Assembly (NCBI RefSeq): GCF_037975245.1
Contig: NC_092572.1
Span: forward strand, 25,567,489-25,631,488
Direction: 5' to 3'
Length of the DNA: 64,000 nucleotides
DNA from: Apostichopus japonicus
Taxonomy: Eukaryota > Echinodermata > Holothuroidea > Aspidochirotida > Stichopodidae
Shown here: positions 11,357 to 23,400 of the stretch, piece after piece
Position numbering within the stretch: position 1 is the first letter of the stretch
Layout of the letters: the number at the start of each line of letters is the position of its first letter
Made by a program: the position numbers and the translations under genes
Notes under the pieces: model-generated
What the model was told of the DNA's origin: nothing
Seen by the model: the letters and a program-made list of their open reading frames with translations, nothing else
Databases searched by the model: none

Positions 11357-12773
11357 TCATCCTCTTTGCTTCACTTTTCTTCTGGTTCCTGCGGTGAAGA
11401 CAGTGGAGTCAAATCTGACACAAAAAAAAAACAGAAATGGAAAAAAGAAATCATGTACAGGAAGATAGTTGTGATGTGCAGTCACTGCTGTCACCTGCTG
11501 TTCATGTGACATGCTGTCACTGTTGAACCTGGGACAGTCACACAGTCACGTAAAAGGCGGTCACAGCTGCCACACGACATGCTGTCACAGCTGTGATGCG
11601 ACAGGCTGTGACGCGACAGGCTGTCACTGCTGTCACTGAAATGCTGCATGCAAAGATCTAAGATAAAGTCGAGGTGACCAAAAGAAAAACCTAACATTTA
11701 ATTTTAATACTGAATGCAGTTGTCATTCCATCCGTCTAATACCCTACCCCCTTCACTTAATCCTCTCTTTGTCCCTCCACTGTTTATCTTCTACCTCTCC
11801 TCTTGCCCTGTTGGTTTCTCTCTTTCTTCTCTCCATCCCTTGTCTTCTAATCCCCTTACATTTGTCTCTTTGTGTTCACCATGCTCATTAACCTGTCTGT
11901 ATTCTGTGCGTGTTTTTGTCCCTTCTGTTACTGTTAATTGTCATTTAGCCTTTGAAGAAGATCCTGCTAGGATCGAAACGTCAGGCCAACTTACTTTTAC
12001 ACATAACATTAAATGTGTTCAGAATCAATGTTAGTTTCATTATGCCTCTGAAGGAGCTCCTGCTAGGATCAAAACATCGGGCCCCTCTTATAACTTACGC
12101 AAGATTCAAACGAGTAAGAGGTCAGCTACTGCTAAACTAAACATAAATCTAAATTAAAGTGCTCATAGGTCTTCCAACAATTTACTCATTTTTAACACTT
12201 TCAACACAATTTTACACCTTTAACACCTTTTAACCACATTTTACCTCACTTGTTGACCCTCACCTCTGGCTAGATGTGTCCAATGTTCTAGCCCTGTAGC
12301 TTCATACAGATTGAGACAAGTGTGATGTGTATGTAGGATGAAGCTTACTGAATTCAAAAGCCAGAATATGAATATACGAATACCGTATACAAACACGACT
12401 CAACTCACCCATTTTGTCTGGACTGGAGATCTCATCAGAACTGTCACTGCTACTGGTCTCCGACGATATGCCCAGATATTTTCGTTTTAGCGCCGCTGTG
12501 AGATGAATCGATGAGATAAAGGACCATAGAGAAGGTGTGTATTTTGCACTGTCAGAGGTGATGATGGGGAGGAATTTGGGGAGGGTGGAGAGGTGAGGCA
12601 GGTGGGGTCAGGGAGGGGGCAAGGAGGGGATGGGGGGATTGGGACAGCTTGTGCTGCAAGACAAACATTTTTCTGTGAACATATGTATATTTGAAATTGA
12701 ATGAGTTTGACAATCCAAAACAGTTAAAAACTTCCAGCCTCCACCAGGTTTTTTACATATATCTATGTATATA

Positions 12774-12819
<46 letters not shown>

Positions 12820-13697
12820 ATAAGCTCCACAAAACCAAACTTTCGCTGTTTTACTTCCAATCACTCACATGATTTAAGTTTTATATCTCACTCGAGATTC
12901 TCTAAATGCAGTAGTTGTTTAACAGTTATTTCCCCTGTTATTCTATATATATGAAAATATATGTACATATATATATATATATATATATGTATATGCATAT
13001 ATATATATATATATTTCTAAATTTGGCGCTAGGGCGAAATTGAACAATAGGAGAGTGGAAATTTGACGCTAAGGCGAAAAAGTTATTTCGCCTTAACGTT
13101 TTTACTACCATTTCTAGGCATAATTTTTTGTGTCGCAAATAGTCTTATCTTGTTCTCCACTGTCTAAAACTAGGGTTTGGTTAGTTTTAGGGTCAGAGTT
13201 TAGGGAGTATATGAGGAATTAATGTTTTATTTTAGTGTGCAAATCAATGGGGAATTCGCCCAATTGTCGAATTTAGTCGACTATATATATATATATATAT
13301 TTAGATATATAGATATATATAAATACATATATTATATGTAGGCCTATAGATGTATAAATATATATCTAAATACATATATCACATATACATAAGTTTAAAT
13401 ATATAAATATATATATATATATATGTAATACATATGATTCACCTCTTTCTTCACGGTAAGATTTTGCAGTGCTGGCCCCTTTACTGGTTCCTTTCGGTCT
13501 CCCTCTGGGCCTACCCCTAGGTCTACCTCTAGTTCTGTGTCGTCCAGATGTCGATGCTTCGTTTAACCGGAGGAGAGCTCCCATGAAACCGCTCCCATGC
13601 TGATCATCCTTCCTGTACTTTTCTGGAGCCTTCTTTGCCAACGTTATTGCCTGCAAAGTGAAAACACACAACAAACTACAATTATATATATATATAG

Positions 13698-13734
<37 letters not shown>

Positions 13735-14280
13735 TGGAATTACAGTGTCCGCGTACAAAGCGGGAGGCCCGGGTTCGAATCCCGGTGGAGGCTGGAAGTT
13801 TTTTCACTGTTCTTGATTTTCCAACTCATTACGATTTTCATTTATATATATTCATTTGCCTTTGTCGTTTACCTCCATTTCATTAACATAAAGTCTGTTC
13901 AAAGTATCTCTTTCGAGATCTGGCTTTAGGAATCACAAATGATTTTCGAGTTGGTTAGCATCATGTTTGATCTCTAGAGTAAGGCAAATATGTCACCAAA
14001 ACAGAACTAGTATTTTTCGATACAGGTGACACACGCCTACAGTGGAATTACGACCTTCCTTACCGGTTTAGAACCTCTGGACATACAATCGGCGTCCATG
14101 GCCTAGTTGGTTAGGGTGTCCGCGTACAAAGCGGGAGGCCCGGGTTCGAATCCCGGTGGAGGCTGGAAATTTTTTCACTGTGCTTGATTTTCCAATTCAT
14201 TACGATTTTTATATATATATATATAGATAAATACATATATATAGATAAATAAATATATATATATATCTACATATATATAT

Positions 14281-14313
<33 letters not shown>

Positions 14314-14355
14314 TATATATAGATATATATCTATATATATCTATATATCTATATA

Positions 14356-14394
<39 letters not shown>

Positions 14395-14397
14395 ATA

Positions 14398-14433
<36 letters not shown>

Positions 14434-17400
14434 TATATATATATATATCTATATAATGCTAGATAAATGTATGTGCTGGAAGCAATTGCAAAAATGCCGT
14501 CCCCCAATTTAAATACCAGGGGGGCCTACAGACCACAAAGTAAAGAACATTTTCCGTCCACCATATCACAGAAACTAATGATCATATTAAATTTTGTGTT
14601 ATCATTCAAACAAACTTAACCGAAGAATGTCCTGGAATTTGGCTAAGTACCATCTTAACTTCGTTATCGACTTCTGCCTCTTGCATGTCCTGACGTGCCT
14701 TTCTGAACTTTTTGAACTGTTGAGAAGAAGAAGAAGAAAAAAAATTGTTGCAATGACACCAAATTTTGATGATTAAGTAATTTTTTTTTGCTGTCTGTTT
14801 GGAATATACATATTTGAAAAAAATGCATATTAAGCTGTTGTTCAGAGCTACACAAAGTTCACACTTGTTCCACACAAGTTTGCTTTAATTTAAATATGCT
14901 AATAAAATGAACCACCACTCGATTTTGTATATGCTGCAGCTTAGTTCATCTGCGAAATGACATTATGAACACCAAGGGAGGGCACAGGGGTCAGGCATTC
15001 TGTCCAGTTGAATGAATACTTGGTAGGTGAGGTAAAGCATATCAAGTTGTTGTTTAGGGCAACACAAAGTTCACACTTGTCAAAGTTTGCCTTAAATATG
15101 CAAATCAAAAATGGTTTCCTATTCATCTTTCATTTTTTTTAATGCCTGAGATGATAAGCTACATACTGCTGCAGCTTCTGTTAATGTATGGCACACATTA
15201 TGAGTTCAACATGGTTTATAGCCCTCCCTTGGTTTAAACCTGCCAAATAAACAGGCGATTTTATGGGTATCACCCTGGGCTAACCGGATGAACTTGTAAA
15301 GCATCTATGGAAACATTAGGCTGCCATCAAAATATTAAGAACTTTTCGTAAAAATATTTAGAAGCAATTTTCAATAACAAATTCCTTAAATCTAATAAGT
15401 GAGAAATTCAACATTCTGCAGATAAATATCCTTTACATATATATATAAAATTCCTTTACGTATATAGAATTCCTTTACGTATATAGAATTCCTTTACGTA
15501 TATATTATTCGTTTACGTAGATAAAATTCCTTTACATGTATAAAATTCAATTACATAAATAAACTTCCTTTACGTGTATAAAATTCAATTACATAGATAA
15601 ACTTCCTTTACGTGTATAAAATTCCTTTACGTATATAAAGTTCCTTTACGTATATACATTTTACTTAACATGTATAGTTCCTTTACGTATATAAACTTCC
15701 TCTATGTATATGAATTTCCTTTACATATATAAAGTACCTCTACATATATAAACTACCTCTACGTATATAAACTACCTCTACGTATATAAACTACCTCTAC
15801 GTATATAAACTACCTCTACGTATATAAACTACCTCTACATATATAAACTACCTCTACGTATATAAACTACCTCTACGTATATAAACTACCTCTACGTATA
15901 TAAACTACCTCTACGTATATAAACTACCTCTACGTATATAAACTACCTCTACGTATATAAACTACCTCTACGTATATTAAACTTCCTTTACATATATTAA
16001 ATTCCCTTTACGTATATAAAATTCCTTTTACGTATAAAAACTACCTCTACGTATAAAAACTACCTCTACATATATAAACTACCTCCACATGTATAAACTA
16101 CCTCTACATATACTTTACGTATATAAACTTCCCTTTACGTATAAACTAAAAATTTGATTTGAAGAATATCTCAGACCTCTTCCTCTAATAACTTTTCGTC
16201 GTCCGTGTGCTTCAGATGGTCTGCGGCCTTGGCCAGTACGATGTCCACCAACTGTGGGTGGGCGTTGGTGTCATTTTTCACGAATTCCCTTAACAGTTCC
16301 GTCAATCCATTTGCAGATAAAACCTTCAGTTGTTGACCCTGCAGGAGAAGCAAACATTACAAGCTTTTTTGATGAGAGCTATTTCGGCATAGACGCAGAA
16401 TGACCTGCTGGAAAACAATAAATCCTTTATACAATCACTCTTTTAACGAAGGATTTATGATCGATGTTTGGATTTTCAAGCATTTTCAAGCAATCTAGGC
16501 TAGCTTACTCGCATTATCCCATCCACCTATTTACCCAATCTGTCCTTTCTTGCGGGCTTAAATCCTTTCATGAACGATATTCAGTCGTATTAAACTTCCC
16601 AGGTCAAGTATCCTACCTTTTTGGCTTCGGCCAGTACATCTTCAAGAGCGTTTTCGATGTAATCCTTCTTCTCGGTCAGTGTTTCGGGATCCCTGCTTGA
16701 GTGACCTGTCGATTGAAACCGACTATTGGATTTAAAGAAGTAGCCAGTAGCTGGCGGGTACAGAGAATTATCTGAAGAGGTGGCGGCCCTTGATATTATT
16801 ATATATTTTAATACAGAAAGTCCTACCCAAAAAAATAGCAGTAGGAACGTAAGGAAATACCTGTGAATCAAGGGAACTTATTTTTTCAATTATGTTACTT
16901 CTTTTTGAGAAAAGAAATGTTTGCCATTTAAGTTTACTGTCAAAAATTAAAGCCCAGGGGTTCGAGGCCGTCAGGACCCCAGTCCCCCCCCCCACCCCCG
17001 CTCTGGATTCAACATTGATAGCTTACAGTAAAGGTTCATTTTGACTGCACGTTTCTGACCAGATCTCACCAAGTAATAAACTAAATGAAATGTCTCTTGC
17101 AAATTTACTCTCCAGGATGGTAAAACGTTTACAGTCTCAATTCAATGAGGTATGAAACGGCTATATTATTTCACGGAAAATTTCCTTTTACAAGTTTTGA
17201 ATAGTATGTTTATAGATGCAAGGTAGTCTCTACTAGCCAAGGTTTATCTGTTATATCAAACTAGATCATAAATAGCATAGTGTGAATAAGTTGTAAAATG
17301 AACTACTCACAGAATCTGAATATTTACGTGGTTTGGTCTGAGTGACACAAAGTTACAAACTAACTTAAAAAGCAGCCATAAGGACTTGTAAGAAATCAGT

Positions 17401-20400
17401 CATAACGATGACTCATTTCAAGGTCAAAAGTTGAAGGTTTATAGTCTTGTGCAAGGCCAAGGCCTCCTCACATGATTTTACAACAATAACCCCTGGTCAT
17501 TGGTAACTTGTCACATCCACACACCAAAGTGTGCACAATTCAAACAATCTCTCCTGGGGCACCACAGTGAACTACATCAACGTGTCCCCCGGGGACTTCC
17601 CATATGGTGCAGCATCCACAAATTGGCACTGCAACTTCATACAAGTTACCTTGCAAGTCCCCATTTATACACCTGGGTGAAGAGAGGCAATGGAGATAAA
17701 GTGCCTCACCCAAGGAGTCAAGGACACAACGTAACGATCTGGCCAGGCTACTCGAACCTTCATTGCTTAGATTGCCAGTCCACTGCCCAAACCATGACAC
17801 TCTCACAACACTCTCACAGATAACATAGTATTTTGGATAGTTTCATTTACATTGACAATCAATTGTGACTAGTATAAATAATAATCTCTTTGTTGCAAAT
17901 TGCTGCACGGCAACGGTAACTGACACAACATAGCAAGGGAACGCCCATTCGGGCCCACACCTCGACACTTTGTCTCCGTTTGCACGGTGATAAAGCAGAT
18001 AATTGAAACTCAAATCCAAAACTGACAAGCGATAATAAATTACTGCCAATCGCTCACCGCCTTTCTTCCTCTCGTCCTTGTCCTTGAAATCGATCAAGTT
18101 CTGCTCGTCGTGGCCGTGCACTCGTACGTTAGCCACTTTGTGTACAAACTGCTGTGCGAACCTCCTCTTGTTGAATGTAGGGTAGCCTCCTGATACATCC
18201 ACCTATATGGATAAAAGTTCAACCCATCAAAGTCAGAACGTTATATTACTAAATAGTCCTTGCCCACCTAGCAGGGTAGGGTAGCCTCCTGATACATCCA
18301 CCAATATGGATAAAAGTTAAACCCACTGAAGTCAGAACCTTATATTACTAAATAGTCCTTGCCCACCTAGCAGGGTAGGGTAGCCTCCTGAAACATCCAC
18401 CTATATGGATAAAGTTAAACCCATTAAAGTCAGAACGTTATATTACTAAATAGTCCTTGCCCACCTAGCAGGGTAGGGTAGCCTCCTGATACATCCACCA
18501 ATATGGATAAAAGTTCAACCCACTGAAGTCAGAACCTTATATTACTAAATAGTCCTTGCCCACCTAGCAGGGTAGGGTAGCCTCCTGATACATCCACCTA
18601 TATAGATAAAAGTCGAAACCCACTGAAGCCAGAACCTAATATTACTAAATAGTCCTTTGCCCACCTAGCAGGGGTGGGGGGGGGAAGGGTAGGAGGAGGG
18701 GCATGGTGGTGACAGGGAATAATTTTTCCGGTATTGTGTCAAAAAATTCTATGAAAAATGGGCAAATTGCTATACAAGTACAAATATGTGTAGCAGTTTA
18801 TGTACACAGGAATGATATTACTTTAGAGTTCACAGCCCTCAAAACTATACTATGGAAAAGTTGAACACTTTAAAAGTATTCCATGGGTGAGGTGCCTAAA
18901 GTTGCCTGTGACATGAAAATCAAATTATGCCATGTTTGATCAACATTTGGTAACTCAATCATGCAGTGAGGTGATGAAGTATGGGCGAGGGGAGCGGGGG
19001 GGGGGTAAGGGGAAAGGGAGGGTAAGGATGTGACAAGGATGTTCTACCCAATAGTTAATCCACATAAGTAACCCCTGGATGCAGGTGTGCCAAGTGAAGT
19101 GTGACCATATTTGAACAACAATAAACTAAATGCGAAGAGTAAGGAAAAATGTATTACCAATAAAATAAACAATAATTGTAGAAAACAAGAAGCATACTTA
19201 CTCTTAATTTGATGAGTGGTAGCAACGGCCGTTTCGGGAAGCTAGCATTGTCCCTGGTGACAGCCTCCACCATCTTGTTAATCTGTTAGAAACAGCATTT
19301 CATAAATCACTTTCAAGTTTAGGTGGAAATGTAATTATTTTTTTGCTCTGCAAGGTAGAATACAAATTACAACCTAGAGAGAAGTGGAGGGTCTGGAAAC
19401 AGAAGGAAGAATGGGGGAGGGGGGGGGTGGGGCCTTAGAGTCATGTGTCGATAGATGATGTAATCATTTAACACAAAAAGAGAGACATGGTTTACCTGTT
19501 CGGCGCAGAATTCTTCTACTTTAGACTCGATGTCAACATCTCCCGGGTCCAGTCTGTGTTCCGCAAACTTGAGGGCGAGATTTTTGATGTACATCGGTCG
19601 TACGGTGGTCAGCGGTATCTTTGTACATTTCATGTATCTGCCTTTGATCTCCAGAACTGCCATATGCCTGAAAGATATATATACCAGAATGATAAACATT
19701 ATATGACCTTTAAAAAGAAATTATTTGAGGGATCTTTCTCCGGTGTCAAAACTAAATCTTTAATGATTCTTAGTGTATTGTAAATCAAAGAGAGAGAGAA
19801 AAAAAACACTGTTAATGCAAAAAACAAACGTTAACAAACTGCTTAGCCACTGCAAAAAGCCTGTGTTCTGGGTAAATCTGAAAAAAAAGTTACAGGGCCT
19901 AATTATTCAATCGCAGCAGGACCTTCTTCAGAGGCTAACTCAAACAAAAATTAAACAAACTAAGACCACTGAACACTGATGTGCGGCCCTGATGACATCA
20001 TCCATTCTACTGTTGCCAGATGCATAAATTTACAAAATATCACTAAAAATTAATAAACTTCATATCTTCGCAATGCAAAATGCTATGAGAATGTGGTTTT
20101 CACAGTTAGATTCAGAAAATTGTTCAGCATTTGTTTATTTAATTTTTTAGTCACCAGAAAAATGCAGTTGGAAAAACTTCCTTTTACTGTCCATAACATT
20201 TACATATGTACTACATATCTACATGTAAAGCGATACAGACACCAGCATGTACTAGAATGAAACACCACAGATGGGCTAAAAGAGGAATCAGAGTATATTA
20301 TCTAAACCCTATCAATCTGGAACCTTATTTAGCAAACACCATGACATAGGTATACTTTGGGGAGTTTTATATGTTCCATACAGGGCCTAATTGTGATAGA

Positions 20401-23400
20401 ATTAATTCAAGATTTTAACTGATGAAAAATCTACATATATATACAGTAGAACATTCAGGTATTATTATCTCCCATATAATACAATATGTCCGTTTTTCTT
20501 GTAAACACAGGGGAAAGGACATCCTCATGTGTTGTGGCAGTTAGGTTGGGTGAAAAATTTCACTATGGCCTGCTAGATCAACGTTGTGCATATGACAGGT
20601 GTATGCTATTAGGAAAATCAAACAACCAAAGTCTCCTATACATTATAATAAATAGATATTTCCTCCGCACCATATAAAGTTTAATGTTGAGAGTTTGTTC
20701 AATGCCAAGGCCCTCTCACACGACTTTACAACACTTAACCCCTGGTCATTGGTAACTTGTCACACCTACACACCAAACTGTGCACAATTCAAACAATCCC
20801 TCCTGGGGCACTACAGTGCACCACACCCACGTATCCCCCGGGGGACTTCCCATAGGGTGCAGCCACAGACCGGGGCATGCAACTATATTCATAAGTTACC
20901 CCGCAAGTCCCTATTTCTACACCTGGGTGAAGAGAGGCAATGGAGATTAAGTGCCTTGTCCAAGGACACAACGTAATGATCTGGCCAGGACTCGAACCTG
21001 CAAACCTTAGATCACAAGTCCACTGCCTTAACCACTTGACCACAATGCCCCCTATATCATCATGTTCTTAACCCTTTTACCATTTTATCTAAGGGTGCGG
21101 GTGGGTGACGGGAAAGTGGGGGGGAGGCAGAGAATACGAGCTGTGGGAGTGCATCTAGAGGGTTTTTTTTATAATGATTTTGGTTGCATTTACTGAATGC
21201 CAAACACAAGTATTATCATTTTAAAATAAAATAATTAAGCAAATAAAAATAATAAAAAAATATATGTATTTAAATAAAACAATGAATAAAATAAAATTAA
21301 AATAGAATCATGCGTTTCTTAGGTTTTATGACTGTACTTTTGCTTAGTCTCCCCTTTGACGATGGACGTTGCGATGGTGCTTCCGGGCTGAATAATTCGG
21401 AACCTTTTCTTGTACCAAACAGGGTCAAGTTGACAATCGTGTTCATGTCCCCAGATGACCAGATCCAACTTCACCTTCAACTTCTCATCCAGAAAACTTT
21501 CGGGAATGTATTCCTTGTCTCCGCGATACGCTCTGTGGATACAATTTTTGAAAGTTGTGGTGATTATTTCGGTCAAATTTAACCAAATGAGGGATAGCAA
21601 CCATATATAATAATAATAATAATCACAATCATCATTATCACCACCATCATCACCACCACCACTACCACCATCATCATAATAATAATAATGATAATCAGCA
21701 GTTATTTTTATGACGCTTATGTGACCACAAATGTGGGAGAAACCCGCAAGGGCTATTGGATTACAACTTGCACGTCAGGTGGCTTCCAATTTTACTCAAA
21801 TTTGGAATCAGAAAGTCAATTCAGATGGGAAAACCGTAGATTGCTCTTGGATAGAAAACCCACCTTACTATGACCCGGCCGGGTTTGAACCCACAACATC
21901 CTGATTGCTAAGCTTCATTGCTTCAAATGCCACAGCCTTTGTATGCAACTTAACGAATGACATAACCTATACACAAGCATGTTGCTGCCATAATATTTAA
22001 AAAAAAATAGCTTGGATTTTTATATTTATCACAGATAATTAGAGATATATACAAACCAACACTATATCAACGTGTAAACTCGTCTTATTTTATTGGCTGA
22101 GAGAAAACGTCAGTTGAAATAATGTAAAGCATCCACAGTTTTAAACATAGTACACCCATGATTTGACATCTCAGATTTTATTTTTGCATCCATAAATATG
22201 AAAAGACCTCTAACATATTCTTTGAAATGACACATAAATATATTAATTAGATAACTGATCATATATTTTGCACAAACAACACAAAAAAATTGATAAAATT
22301 ATAAATGAGAGAAGAGGCAAAATCTCTGCTTTTCGAAGCTTATTGGATGACAATGTTGTTTTTAGTTAACAGATGTAACAAATTTAATGTTTTTTTTATT
22401 AATGTAAGGAAGAAAGTCAAGACACAATTCAAATTCAAAACATATACTGGTTTGATTTACAGATTGATAGAAAAATCATGTTTGAGAATTTGACTTCTAA
22501 GTCAGCGTTTGAAAACAAGATCACATGATAAGAACCCAATTGCTCCAAAAGGTTTAAACTTTGCAACAAACATGGTTTGACATCTCGGATTCGTTTCGCT
22601 TCCATAAATATGAGAAAAACTAGCAACTGTTCTTTTGGAGTAACAAAATTAGTTTTAGTTGCCCGTGAATAAAAGGATCCTTCGGTCGCACCAGAAGCAT
22701 TGGATCAAAACACAAATATAGTTTATAAAGACAGATATGCTTTACTCGATCAATCCCTTCCATTCATTTAAATTATAATACAATGAGGCTACGGAATATA
22801 TATAATTCTTTGCCTACAACACATGAAGCAAGTATTAAAAGAAAATCAAAATTCATTTTTCTCAAGACAATCTGTTTGGACACATTTCAAGGCCCTTCTT
22901 TTTCTTTACCTGTTTTGATGGATCACAAACATAGAGAACCATGACTGGACATCTACAGGTGGTTCACTCATCGATACTTTGCCTTTTTCAAACATACCGT
23001 GGAGAGCTTTGTCTGTGATAGAACCTGAGCGATACAATAAATAATATAGTAAATATATAATAAATATATTATAAACATATATAGTAAATATATCATAATA
23101 ATATAGCAAATATATAATAAATATATTATAAACATATATAGTAAATAAATAATGAATAATATAGTAAATATATAAAAAATATATAATAAATAATATAGTA
23201 AATATATAATAAACATATCATATGTATATTATAAATAAGTATAGTAAATATATAATAAATAATATAGTAAATATATATATAGTTAATATATCATAAATAA
23301 TATAGTAAATATATAATAAATATATTATAAACATATATAGTAAATAAATAATGAATAATATAGTAAATATATAAAAAATATATAATAAATAATATAGTAA

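Noticed and set aside
11491-11697. Minus-strand frame of 68 codons rich in Ser and His
   Set aside because: It is a local short repeat of ATGCTGTCAC-like units in the terminal intron of the divergent MRE11, with no family match.
14091-14164. Possible functional tRNA gene
   Set aside because: D, anticodon and T arms are visible but the acceptor stem pairs poorly and a partial copy with the same 3' tail lies nearby, so it is a SINE head.
15420-16140. Possible CRISPR array
   Set aside because: Head-to-tail 19-bp units without unique spacers, inside an intron of a eukaryotic gene; it is a minisatellite.
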